DNA of 64,000 nucleotides from Ligustrum vulgare (taxonomy: Eukaryota; Streptophyta; Magnoliopsida; Lamiales; Oleaceae), in assembly GCA_963555705.1 (NCBI GenBank), contig OY743174.1:55574234-55638233 (forward strand), in the 5' to 3' direction. The notes beneath the pieces were generated by a model. That model did not search any database, was not told the DNA's origin, and saw only the letters and a program-made list of their open reading frames with translations. Both the position numbers and the translations under genes were made by a program. Every line of letters starts with the position of its first letter. Position 1 is the first letter of the stretch. Below, one piece after another: positions 24,826-36,779 of this stretch.

Positions 24826-25285
24826 GATAGACAGAAAAGCTATGCAAATTAGAGAAGAAAGGACTTAGAATTTCAGATTGGAGAGAGTATTTTTGAAGGT
24901 AGCCCCGATGAATGACACTTTTCGCTTTGGGAAAAGGGGAAAGTTGAGACCACGTTTTATTGGACCGTTTGAGATATTAGAACAAGTAGGGAACGTAGCT
25001 TATCGTTTGACTTTGCCACCAGAACTTGCAGCTGTTCACCATGTTTTCCTATTGAGAAAGTATGTTCATGATCCTAGTCATGTGGTGAATTATCAGTCTA
25101 TTACAGTTCAGAAAGATTTGTCTTATGAGGAGGCACTTCTGTGTATAGTGAAGAGAAAAGTCCATGTCTTAAGAAATAAGGAGATTCCTTTAGTCAAAGT
25201 CCAGTAGGGTAGACACAATAGTGATGAGGCTACATGGGAAAGGAAAGAGGAGATCCTAGCCAAGTATCTAGAAATCATAGATTAA
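24826..25285 (+). pseudogene. chromovirus (Ty3/gypsy) pol C-terminal fragment
   Basis: The frame holds the end of integrase (RQKSYAN, then RVFLKVAPM, FRFGKRGKLRPRFIGPFEIL, VAYRLTLPPEL) and a chromodomain-like tail (PLVKVQ, EATWERKEEILAKYLEIID) ending at the TAA at 25283-25285. There is an in-frame stop after SYAN, a frame change before ERVF, a small deletion at VFLLRKYV, and a stop where the family has Trp after PLVKV. Everything upstream of this part of pol is missing. The sequence after it (GAGGACGAAAT, then AAGAGGGTAAGG) is the usual link to the 3' LTR. Confidence 0.85.
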
Positions 25286-25345
25286 GCAAGTTTAAATTTC
25301 GAGGACGAAATTAATTTAAGAGGGTAAGGTTCTACCGACCAAGAA

Positions 25346-27930
25346 TGATGTGTTCCGAACCTACGACAATCGGAATCATAGCAGGCTTGACGGAAAAAGT
25401 TAAATATTCTAGACTTCGATTTTGATATGAACGGTTTTTATTGAGGATTTTGTAAAAGTTATAGATGGATTCCTATGTTTTTCGAACTTATCAAGAATAT
25501 TTCTTGTGCCGTTCAAATATCGAACTTATCAAATATTTGCTAGAATATTTGTGGCGTTCAAATCAAAGACTTTTCAAGGAGATTTGGCAAATCCTTGTGA
25601 CGTTTCGAAAGTCGTGGTTCTTTATTCCGCATCGTCGAGCTATCGCGTCGTGAATATCGGGTCATGATTCATCCGTCCAACCACAACCTGAGTTCGGAAC
25701 TTTCTGGCATTTCTTCCGCGCTTCGAATCTCATCAATGGTATCAGAGCTAGACTCTGAATTCAGGTTTTTTTATTCTATCCAATTTAATTCTTATGTTTA
25801 TCATCGAGTCTGCCATAAAAATTATCCATATCTTGTTGTTGAGTATTTCTTTTCTTGAGTGTTCTTCGTGCCAGTAAATTTTTTTCAGTTTTGATCCATA
25901 TAAAAATTCATTATTCAAAAAAAAAAAAAGAGTTATTCTGAATTCAAGAACCACTTTCTTGAGTTTCTTTAAAATTCTTGATATTTATTTCCTTCCAAGT
26001 CAATAAAAGTCATTCTTGCTATTTGATGTCTAAATCCTCTTCGTTCTTGAATTTTTGAAACGCCACATAAGGAATGGATTATGATCCGGGCTCTTTATTC
26101 CAAACTAGATGTTATGTGGATCATAAGGGGTGCAGTTTGGCGATTGATAGAAAGTGCTTTACTAATTTCGTTAGTAGCACCGTGGTTAAAAAATTAGGAT
26201 TACCCCTAGAATCAAACTATAAACCTTATAGGATGACGTGGATGAGGGAGTTTGAGAATCTCAAAGCAACCAAACAAGTTCTAGTGTCTATCACCCAGGG
26301 AAGGAATAGTGAGGATGTATGGTGTGATGCAGTGACATTGCAGTCTTATCATATTTTATTGGAAAAACCTTGGAGACGTAGGACGGAGGCTGATTATGAT
26401 AAGAGTATGCACATATACAAATTCCTTAAGAAAGGGGAAACATGCGCACTGTATGGGTTGACATTAGAAGAAGCACTAGAAGATTCACGAAGGGTAAGGA
26501 AGGAGAGTGAAAAATTGTGTAATAGGAGACATCGTGGGGATAAGGATATTGATAAGAAGGAGGGATAGTTGAAATTAAAAAACAAATAAACAAACTCCAA
26601 AATTTGATGAGGAGAAGGTGGAGTTGGGTAGCGAGGAAATGATTAAGAATGAAATTGTTGATGATGAAAAGAATGAATTGGAAGTTGGGGTAGAAGTTCA
26701 AATTTTGGGTTTTGAATAGGAAGATCCACATTTGGGTATTAATGAGGTAGTACACGAGCGTGATGATAAAAATCTGGAGATAGGAGGTGGGGTTGAATTT
26801 GAAAGTAAAAATATTAAAGAGGTGCTTGAGAGAAAAGAAGTAGAGACGAATAAACGAGAACTTGAAAAGGAAGAACGAGGTGAAGAGAAGGGCCTCGTGG
26901 TTCCAAAGGAGGAATTGACGGTGATAATTCATGAATACAAAGATCCATACTTTGTACCTCATGAACCTAACATTTTCCTCACAACTTTATTTAATTTTGT
27001 CTTGCAGGTTAAATTTGCTTGGAAATTTGGGCAACACCACCAATGCCCACAGGAGTTTCTACTTCAATCCATTCATGTAACCCAAGTTACAGGATACTAT
27101 TGGTCATCCCTCTGGCATGGAAACAATAATTTTCCGTTTTAACCAGGAGGTGAAGTGAAACAACAGGAACAAAGCTATGATTCGAGACGAATCATCCTAA
27201 AGAAGGAGGGTATGATGTGTTCCGGACCCTCGACAATCGGAGTCATGCAGGCTTGATGGAAAAAGTTAAATATTAAAGCCAAATAAAAGTGCAATCCAGT
27301 CAACCATGTCGAAATTAGATGCATAATATGTGTTTTTCGAGTAATAATGAGCCACTAAGCAAAACTCATGGGCTAAAGCCCTTGAGCCGACTGATTTTAT
27401 GGCCAAATTCCATCATTTGGGGCTTCAAAACGCAAGTCAATTATGCAGACGAAAATTAGGGTTTTTGCGTATTTTTAGGTTAAATTTTGTTTTTAATTAT
27501 TTGTTTGCCTATTTTAGAATTTTAGTCTAATTACAATTCTATTTTGAGTCAATTAGCGGATAGGTTATTTTACTTATTTATATTTCATTCCATTCATTGT
27601 AATTCAGACTTCGATTTTGATATAAACAGTTTTTATTGATGATTCAATAAAAGTTATAGGTGGATTCCTATGTTTTTCGAACTTATCAAGAATATTTCTT
27701 GTAGCGTTCAAATATCGAACATATCAAATATTTTCTAGAATATTTGTGGCATTCAAATCAGAGACTTATCAAGGAGATTGAGCAAATCCTTGTGGCGTTT
27801 CGAAAGTCGTGGTTCTTAATTCCGCATCGTCGAGTCATCGCGTCGTGAATATCGGGTCATGATTCATCCGTCCAACCACAATCTGAGTTCGGAACTTTCC
27901 GGCGTTTCTTCTGTTCTTCGAATCTCATCA
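25346..27930 (+). mobile_element. short non-autonomous gypsy-type LTR element with protease-only ORF
   Basis: Flanked by AAGAA (25341-25345 and 27931-27935). LTRs are 25346-25735 and 27213-27930, starting TGATGTGTTCCG and ending CGAATCTCATCA. The primer site TGGTATCAGAGC is at 25737-25748, and a polypurine stretch (AAGAAGGAGGG) precedes the 3' LTR. The 5' LTR (390 bp) lacks about 330 bp present in the 3' LTR (718 bp; the block at about 27268-27600). The interior is only about 1.5 kb and has no reverse transcriptase, RNase H or integrase. Confidence 0.88.
26074..26568 (+). pseudogene. gypsy-type aspartic protease-like ORF inside the short LTR element
   Basis: 164 codons resembling the plant gypsy protease region: FQTRCYVDHKGCSLAIDRK, VVKKLGLPLE, ATKQVLVSI, then HILLEKPWRR. 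The active-site motif is altered (AIDRK where IIDGG is usual), so catalysis is unlikely. It is homologous in layout to the remnant at 11216-11979. A Glu/Lys-rich open stretch (26732-27142) follows, like the linker in that element. Confidence 0.7.
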
Positions 27931-28777
27931 AAGAAATTTTCACGTATTTAATAATTATTTTTAAACTACAAAAACGTGCCGCTGCGATCTCACCCATTTT
28001 TAATTTAAAGTTATGACGTTTCGTCTAGCCGAGTCGAGAAATATCGAGTCCAATTCGATTTTAATTAATTTCGAGTTTTTAAAATCATATTATTTTATTT
28101 ATTCTTTTCAAAATCGTTTTAAATTCCAAATTGTGTTAAGCTGATTTTATCAGATTCATTTTCTGACTCAGTTGAATTCACACGTATTATTTTCTCGAGT
28201 TCCGTTTTTTGCTTATAAAGATTTCCAAAATATACTAGCATAACCTAAACTTCCACCAACTAAATCCAATTCCATACCCTATCAGATGCTCTCACACACC
28301 TCAACATTTTCAGGCTCCCTCTCTCAACACAACCACAACTTCATACACTGATTCCCAGCAGCACCATTCACGACAAATTGGAAACTTAGCAAGCTTCAAC
28401 TCTATTCAACCAGCCTCCTCACGCAGCCAGGTAATCTCCTCACCACCACCTCACCATTTGAATAATCATAATCATCACCACCACAATCGAACCATTGCCC
28501 ATTCCTATCGCTGAACTCACCACCATTTCGTCCACTGCACAATCCAAACCAAACAGCCTGCAGTCACCAACTAGACCAACTCCATCAGGAAACACCACCA
28601 CATCCGCCGCCAACCACCACTACACAACCCGTCACAATCGATGGTGCAACTAACAACAATCAGCCACCCAACCAACATTACCAAACCAAGCACCACTGCT
28701 CCTTCATCGCCGGAATCACCACCACCAGCAACCACATATCACAACCACCAATGTCGAATTTCACCACCGCACCGCAC

Positions 28778-29494
28778 TGTTATGAAAATGTTGTTCAAAT
28801 ATATATATATAGTTGAAATGGTGCAAGAATTGGTCCAAGAAGTGAAAAACCGGACCAAATAAAAACTGGACGGACCAAATGGTCCGGACCGGACCTGAAG
28901 GTCCGGAAAAAATGAAGAACCACGCGATCGCGTGGTTGGTGGTCCAGCGATCACGTGGTTAAGTGGTAATGGTCACTGCATATTTTTTCGAGGCATCGCG
29001 CGATCGCGTGGTATAAAAATTTGACCGTTGGAGAATTTTTTCAGAATTTCTCATGCACATTTTCAACTATTTTTGGCACTCTTTCGTGAAGAGTTGCATG
29101 AACAACGATTTGGGATGATAGAATTCTATAAATAGGTATAGAATTCATGGTTTTGAATAACCTTTTGATCATCAAACCTTCAATAGTGATTATCATCCAA
29201 AGTCTTAAATTTTATACTTAGAATCTTCAAAATTTGCTCTTCTTGTTCCTATTCTCCAAGTTTATCAATTGTGCTATTTGATACTTGGTTTGAGGCTTGA
29301 AATCCGCTAAAGCAATTTGTTTGGAGGCCCATTAGCATTCTCATTCCGAGAGGGCGCAAATTTCGCTTTTAGGACAACATTCTTTGCGATTCAAGTCATT
29401 TTGCATTTTTTTGATTTCTCCTTGATTCTTTGTTTCAAGTTTTGTGTTAACTTTGTTATAGCATATTTTATTTGAGAAAGGAAATTTCTCAACA
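28778..29494 (+). repeat. 5' LTR of copia element 1
   Basis: Contains a perfect 20-bp palindrome AACCACGCGATCGCGTGGTT at 28918-28937, two imperfect copies of it within 80 bp, and GGTCCGGACC-type repeats. Confidence 0.9.
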
Positions 29495-29539
29495 ATCTAA
29501 AAGCGAAATTTTGCGATGGCAACCGAATGAGACACAACC

Positions 29540-31216
29540 ATGGCTACAATCAAGTTGATGAATCAAGATTTAGTTAGCTTGGATCGTTTTGATGGTACCA
29601 ACTTCACAAGGTGGCAAGACAAAATTAAGTTCCTATTAACGGCGCTGAAAATCTTCTACATCCTTGATCCCAATTTGGAAGACTTGCCCGAACCTTCCGA
29701 TAAAGATACCGAACAAGCAAGGATTGATCAAAAGAAGCGAGAAGAAGACGAACTTATTTGTCGTGGCTATATCTTGAATGCACTTTCGGATCGTCTCTAC
29801 GACTTGTACACCAACACTAAATCTGCAAAAGAGATATGGAATGCACTTGAAAACAAGTACAAGGCCGAAGAGGAAGGAACTACAAAATTCCTTATAACAA
29901 GGTACTTCGATTTTAAATTTTTGGAAAATGTTCCCCTATTACCCCAAGTTCATGAATTACAAGTGATTGTCAATAAATTAAAAGCGGTGAAGATAGAACT
30001 TCCGGAATCATTTCAGGTAGGAGCAATTATTGCAAAATTGCCTTCTACTTGGAGAGGATATAGGAAGAAAATCTTTCACAACTCCGAAGACTTTTCAATG
30101 GAGCAAATTCAAAAACATCTCCGAATTGAGGAAGAGTCGAGGGCAAGAGATGGGATTGAGAATTCCCATGTTGGCACTTCTAAAGCCAATGCCTTGGAGA
30201 ACAACAAAGTGACCAAAGTAAACAAGAGAAAGTTTACTAGCAACAACAACAACAAATTCGAAAAGAAGCCCAAGGGAGAATGCTTTGTATGTGGAAAATT
30301 CGGCCACTTTGCGAAAGATTGCCGACATAAAAAACAAAGCAATTTTGGAGGTAAGGTTAATTTCATTGACAAGAATGAAATTATTGCTACTATAAGCGAA
30401 GTAAATTCTGTCAAAGGAAAAATTTCGGGATGGTGGTATGATACTTGTGCCACCGTTCATGTTTGCTATGACAAATCCCTATACAAGACCTATCAAGAGA
30501 TTGATAATGGTCAACAAATTCAAATGGGAAATGAAAATTGTTCGAAAGTCATAGGAAAAGGGAATGTTGATCTTCAATTCACATCCGGAAAGGTTGTAAC
30601 TCTTACAAATGTTTTACATGTGCCGGATATGAATATAAACCTTGTAAGTGGTGATTTGTTGGGAAAACCGGGCATGAAATGGATTTTTGAGTCGGGAAAA
30701 CTTGTATTGTCCCGAAATGATTTCTTTGTTGGTAAAGGCTATTCCACTAATGGAATGGTCAAATTATGTACTATTGACAATGCAATTAATAAAATAAATT
30801 CTTCTTACTTTGTGTGTTCTTTAGATTTATGGTATGATAGATTAGGACATGTTGGATATTCTACCTTGCATAGAATGATTAGAAATGACATGCTATCTTG
30901 TGATTTTACAAAGAATGAAAAATGTGAAATTTGCACTAAGTCCAAAATGATTAAAAAACCTTTTCAAAGTGTAGAAAGATCATCTAATATTCTTGATTTA
31001 GTTCATACCGACATTTGTGAACTTAATGGCATGTTAACTAGGGGTGGTAATAAATATTTTATCACTTTCATTGATGATTATTCTAGATTTTGTTATGTTT
31101 ATCTAATGAAACATAAAAATGAGACTTTTCATATGTTTAAAGCATATAAAAGTGAAGTAGAAAATCAAAAGGATAAAAGGATTAAAATTCTAGATTTTCA
31201 TATTAGGACACGATGA
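29540..31216 (+). pseudogene. copia 1 gag, protease and integrase N-terminus (truncated)
   Basis: 558 codons. The gag part (LDRFDGTNFTRWQDKIKF, about residues 12-30) is followed by the CCHC zinc knuckle CFVCGKFGHFAKDC. The protease has DTCAT where the family has DSGAT. The GAG-pre-integrase domain has WYDRLGHVGYSTL and CEICTKSK. The first integrase Asp is present (LVHTDICEL, FIDDYSRFCYVY). The frame ends after RIKIL, just where the second catalytic Asp motif should come, so most of the integrase core is deleted. Confidence 0.88.
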
Positions 31217-31244
31217 GATTGATTCTCAAAGAATCTCCTTTTAC

Positions 31245-32849
31245 TTGGTTGAAGCAAGTAAGGAAGATATAGTAAGAACAATTCTATATGTTCTTCAAAT
31301 TGATAGTGATCCTAAAACCTACAAAGAAGCAATGATTTCTAGAGATAGCACATTTTGGAAGGATGCTATCAATGATGAAATGGATTCTATAACGTTCAAC
31401 AATACTTGGAAGATTGTTGATTTATCGGCTGGATCAAAATCCATTGGTTGCAAGTGGGTATTTCGAAGGAAATGCAGTACCGATGGTTCGATCCAAACCC
31501 ATAAAGCAAGATTAGTTGCTAAAGGTTTTCGACAAAAGGAAGGAATTGATTATTTTGACACTTATGCACCGGTGGCTAGGATCACTACTATTAGAATACT
31601 ATTTGCACTATCGTCTATATTTGATTTACATGTGCATCAAATGGATGTGAAGACTGCATTTTTAAATGGAGAACTAGATGAAGAAATTTACATGGAACAA
31701 CCAGAAGATTTTGTTCTTCCGGGTAATGAAAATAAAGTTTGTAAACTTATTAAATCGCTATATGGTTTAAAACAAGCTCCTAAAAAATGGCATGAGAAAT
31801 TTGATAATGCAATTATGTCTTTTGGTTTTTCACACAATGTGGTAGATAAATGTTTATATATCAAAAATTGTGATAAACTTGTTACATTTGTGTGTTTGTA
31901 TGTGGATGACATGTTGATTATAAGTAATCACATGAATGACATAAAAGAAACGAAGAGGTTTCTATCGTCAACATTCAAAATGAAAGATCTTGGTCAAGTG
32001 GATACCATATTGGATATAAAAGTGATCCAGAATGAGCTGGGGTATGCATTAACCCAATCACATTATATAAAGAATGTGATTGAAAAGTTCAAACATTTGA
32101 ACATTAAAGAGGCAAATACTCCATTTGATTCGAGTATTAAACTTGTAAAGAATGTTGAAAGGGCTATTGGACAACTCGAATATGCGAGTGCAATTGGGAG
32201 TCTAATGTATGAAGTTCAACGCACAAGACCGGATATTGCATTTGCCGTGAGTAAACTTAGTAGGTTTACTAGCAATCCAAGTGTTGAACATTGTAAAGCG
32301 ATTGGAAGAGTTCTTGGTTATCTAAAGAGAACTAAAAATCTTGGAATTCAATATTCCAAGTTTCCAACTATATTAGAAGGATATACCGATGCAAGTTGGA
32401 TATCAAATGCTGGAGAAAATAAATCAACCTCGGGATGGTTGTTTACACTTGGAGGTGGTACTGTTTCTTGGAGATCAAAGAAACAAACAATGATAACACA
32501 TTCCACTATGGAATCCGAGTTTGTTGCATTAGCCGAAACTGGAAAGGAAGCATAGTAGCTTAAGGATCTTCTTTATGAAGTTCCACTAGATACGAAGAAT
32601 GAATTTTCAATATCTATACTATGTGATAGTCAAGCTACTCTAGCAAGGGCTTATAATGAAGTCTACAACGGAAAGTCAAGACATATGAGTCTTAGACGTG
32701 ATTACATAAGAAAATTAATAAAAGATGGAATAATATCACTTACCTATGTGAGGTCAAGTGAAAATTTGACTAATCCATTCACAAAACCACTTACCAAAAA
32801 GTTGGTAAGACAAACATCGAGTAGGATGGGGCTAAAACTCCTATTATAA
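31245..32849 (+). pseudogene. copia 1 reverse transcriptase and RNase H with tandem stops
   Basis: The frame starts in the segment before the RT and covers the whole [62 protein letters not shown] and the catalytic YVDDML. RNase H follows (TDASWIS, STMESEFVALAE). At 32553-32558 two adjacent TAG codons interrupt RNase H. The same frame then continues (LCDSQATLARA, GKSRHM) to a TAA at 32847-32849. The RT is in a different frame from the gag part. Confidence 0.88.
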
Positions 32850-33410
32850 ATTCACCAATGACGGCAACCCTATCGTCATTACGAAATGAGTAATTCACGG
32901 GTTCAAAGGGTAATAACAAGTCATTCGATAAGTGAATTGTTATAACACTTAGAAAATTATTTTTTAAGGTCCTATCATAAGGATATAAGTGCTGGGGTAA
33001 CTGTTTGGAGAGCTGAACAAATCTTAAAGAAATTCAGTACTTAGTACAAATGTCTTTAAAAGTTACCAAGACACTGTAAGAATTTCTCCTATATGAACTT
33101 AGAAGTGGTGCCGCTTCAAGGAAAGTTTTGGAGTTACTTTCTGAAAAGTTCATGAACTCGGATGGGCGCAATGCCATTAACGCGCTAAAGTAAATTGTGT
33201 GTGGAACATATTGAGAAAGAATGTTCAAGTGTGCGATATCGCCGGTAATATCATAAGGGATAACTGGTTCAAAGCCAAGGCTACCTGGGATCTCGATATT
33301 ACTTTGCAATATTAGCACTAATATAAGGTTAAAATCGAAAGATACCTTATTTTATGCGTGACATCGTTATGATTCTAAGTAGAGTTCATATATTTGAACA
33401 AGTGGGGGAT

Positions 33411-34146
33411 TTTTATGAAAATGTTGTTCAAATATATAAATATATAGTTGAAATGGTGCAAGAACCGGTCTTAAATATAAGGAACCGGTCTAAGAAGTGA
33501 AAAACCAGACCAAATAAAAACTGGACAGACCAAATGGTCCGGCAAAAATGAAGAACCACGCGATCGCGTGGTTGGTGGTCCGGCGATCGCGTGGTTAAGT
33601 GATAATGGTCACTGCATATTTTTTCGAGGCATCGCGCGAGCCTCTTATCGCGCGATCGCGTGGTATAAAAATTTGACCGTTGGAGAATTTTTTCAGAATT
33701 TCTCATGCACATTTTCAACTATTTTTGGCACTCTTTCGTGAAGAGTTGCATGAACAACGATTTGGGATGATAGAATTCTATAAATAGGTATAGAATTCAT
33801 GGTTTTGAATAACCTTTTGATCATCAAACCTTCAATAGTGATTATCATCCAAAGTCTTAAATTTTATACTTAGAATCTTCAAAATTTGCTCTTCTTGTTC
33901 CTATTCTCCAAGTTTATCAATTGTGCTATTTGATACTTGGTTTGAGGCTTGAAATCCGCTAAAGCAATTTGTTTGGAGGCCCATTAGCATTCTCATTCCG
34001 AGAGGGCGCAAATTTCGCTTTTAGGACAACATTCTTTGCGATTCAAGTCATTTTGCATTTTTTTGATTTCTCCTTGATTCTTTGTTTCAAGTTTTGTGTT
34101 AACTTGGTTATAGCATATTTTATTTGAGAAAGGAAATTTCTCAACA
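33411..34146 (+). repeat. 3' LTR of copia element 1
   Basis: Near-identical to the 5' LTR over most of its length. It has the same 20-bp palindrome at 33554-33573 and an added duplicated GCGCG-type block near 33635-33655. It lacks one GGTCCGGACC cluster. Confidence 0.9.
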
Positions 34147-35712
34147 CACACCGCACTGCAGGACTCAAAACAAACCCAAGAAAATTCAATCCCCAATCCA
34201 ATCCAAAAACAACCTGAAAACAAATCCTAACCCAGAAATAGACCGACTCAGTTACTTACCTTAACCACCGAGCCCATTCCGCCAGGTTATCGCCGAAAAA
34301 CTCAGTTCCAAGCCTCGATTTTCCTCAGTTTTCGCACCCAATCTCGCACCAAAATCCCACAAATCTGAACCTCCTCTTGGCCAGCCGCTCGCCGCCACTC
34401 TGCGGCGGCGTTTCGCCGGCGAAACGCCGGTAGCGCACCGGATTGTGGAGGGCGATTCCCATCGCCTCATTTCTCTCCTCTGCGTGTGAACCAGAGAGAG
34501 AGAGAATGATATTTTTAGTTTTAATATTTTGATTTTTGAAATTTGCACCTTAGTCCCTCGAGTTTTTAAAATTATGTAATTCAGTCCATTTGGTTTTAAA
34601 TCTAATCATTTCAGTCCATTTAGTTTTTAAATAGTTTTAAACAGTTCCTTCATTTTAAAATCAATTATTTCAATTCCTACAGTTTAATATTTGTTTTGAG
34701 CCTCAACCCAAGTTTTGAAAATTTACATTTTAGTCCCCAAGTTTAAAAGTATTTATTTTAGTCCCCAAACTTTCAAATCAGCAATTTCAGTCCCTAAATC
34801 TTAATTTATCATTTTTAAGCTATAAATTTCAAAAGACTAATTTAACTCATTTTTCTATTTGGCTAGACGAGGCGTACGGAGATTTAAAAGATTGAAGTCA
34901 TTCCCGCTCGATTTTCGCACCCGTCAAGTTCAAGGTAGATTCGCACCTATTAATTGATTTAAATTATAATTGCATGTGAATGTGTATGTTATGTGATTTA
35001 TGTGAAATTTATTTCATGAAATGAGACGAGAATATATTTCTTATGAAATATTTATGTGGTTATGCTTATCATAACTTATATACTTTTATGCATGAGAAAG
35101 AAGAGAATATCTTGCAAGAAAAATGATAATGTTATACATAACTTATGTGCTTTAAGTGCACGAGACGAGATTACCCACACCCGATGATTTTAAAGAGCCT
35201 ATAATTTTTCAAAGAAAAGCCGTGTGCTTTAATGCACGAGAAGAGACTACCCACACCTTATGATTTCTAAAGAGCCTGCGTTTATGTGTTCAATTATAAT
35301 ATAGATTAATTAATTGGCGATGAGTCTACTGAGTATTTTTATGAAATGCTCATTTCTATTCTAACAATATTTGCAGATTTTGGAGAGGCTGGCAAGTGAT
35401 GGACGATTGTGGTAATAATCATTAAATAATTGAAAATCTTATTTTGATGATCTGTATTTCCAAACGTTGGATATTTTTGAGATTTTCAATTATTTGAGAA
35501 TTTATGACATTGTTAAATGTTTTTGTAATATTAATGGTTCGATTCATTATTTTGAATTATTGCATAAATGTTTTCAAATTTTATCGACCATTACAGTTTA
35601 TTTAATGTTGCCAAAAATAAATTTTCAGAAATATATTCCGCTAAAATGTTATTTTTAGTTTAGATCAGACGATGACACGGTAAACCGGGTATTTAAAACT
35701 CGAAGCGCTACA

Positions 35713-36255
35713 ACTTAACCCTTGGACTTGGTTGAACTAAAAAAATTATTAATATGTGAGTTTAAGTTAATAATTAATTTTAAACACATATTTCATGAGA
35801 CATACAATTTTTTAACAATATATTTATTAAATTTTATCAAAATTTATTAAAAATCTAACGATACTTAATTTATAGAACATTTTTTTTTTTTTTAAATATA
35901 ATATGATATTAGAGATGACATAGAATCAAACTCTGTACTTTATACGTAAACATGCAAACACATAAAGTCAAGCAAATTTTAAAAAATGTCTACGACCCTA
36001 ATCTGTGCACATATACATACAAGTCCTACTACGTTAGACTCACGTGTTCGAATTTACTAAACACTTTGCCAGTTCATTGAGTGGTATCCAAATTTTGATC
36101 AGCTTAAATATAACTTACGATTTACATTATCCATCAATCTCCTAGACATGGATGGTAGGGCACCTAAGGTTGATCTTCAACCTATTATCTTAAACTCAAG
36201 CAGTACACTTTCATCTCTCTCTGTCTCTCACAAATCTCATCTCTAAAATGTGTAA
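35713..36255. other. intergenic between chromovirus LTR and KH gene
   Basis: No gene. It contains a member of the dispersed short repeat family at 35726-35880. Confidence 0.5.
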
Positions 36256-36439
36256 GGGCCTGTTTGGCAGGTTTTTAAAAAATCAAAAGCGTATCAAGAA
36301 TTCAAAATTATTTTTGAATATGTTTATATAATATTATAAAAATATATTTTATGAGATTAGAAGAACTTCAAAAATAAGCAGCAAAACAACTTCTACTACA
36401 TGAAGCAGAAGTAGGAGTAGAAGTATGCCAAACAGGCCC
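36256..36439. mobile_element. PIF/Harbinger-like MITE, 184 bp, in the KH gene promoter
   Basis: Perfect TIRs GGGCCTGTTTGGCA and TGCCAAACAGGCCC with TAA duplicated on both sides (36253-36255 and 36440-36442). It lies about 340 bp upstream of the KH gene ATG. A fragment of a related element is at about 44100-44290. Confidence 0.88.
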
Positions 36440-36779
36440 TAAGTAACAAATCCAATTATTTTGTCACACTAAACAAAGGAAAGAATCATCCACTATTTTT
36501 TTATTTAGGGGTTTTTCCTTTCGCAATCATTTTTCCTTCTTCCCCAGTTCCCCCTCCACCACAACGAAAGAGTTCTCCATAAGGGGGAACCAAACTTGGA
36601 ATCTTCCTCCATTTCTTCACAGTCCTCGCTCCTACCTAACCACCCACCCACCCACCCAACCACCACAGTAAGCCCATCTCTCGCGATATATGTATATACA
36701 TGGACACTTTTTCGGAGTGATTTTTGTTGATAACAGAGTAAACTTGATTGTTAACAGGTATATATCGTGATTACTGTGT

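Larger units (their letters stand above)
28778..34146 (+). mobile_element. Ty1/copia retrotransposon 1, 5.4 kb, with integrase deletion
   Basis: LTRs 28778-29494 (717 bp) and 33411-34146 (736 bp). The 5' copy starts TGTTATGAAAATG; the 3' copy has TT instead of TG. Flanks are CGCAC and CACAC, a 5-bp duplication with one mismatch. A purine-rich AGTGGGGGA precedes the 3' LTR. After the 5' LTR the sequence is ATCTAAAAGCG, not the tRNA-Met site. It is inserted in the chromovirus LTR. Confidence 0.9.
25330..35712 (+). repeat. 3' LTR of the chromovirus, split by two nested elements
   Basis: With the two insertions left out, the LTR parts are 25330-25345, 27936-28777 and about 34152-35712, roughly 2.4 kb in all. 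It follows a polypurine tract (AAGAGGGTAAGG) and ends GAAGCGCTACA. Related partial copies lie at 20820-21640 (minus) and 56570-57905 (plus). It contains a CA-rich leader-like stretch (28260-28770), a 24-bp perfect palindrome at 34406-34429 and (GA)n at 34495-34504. Confidence 0.7.

Noticed and set aside
36668..36756. 5' UTR intron of the KH gene as a firm feature
   Set aside because: The donor and acceptor are plausible (GTAAGC, AACAG), but nothing else supports them; kept only as a remark.
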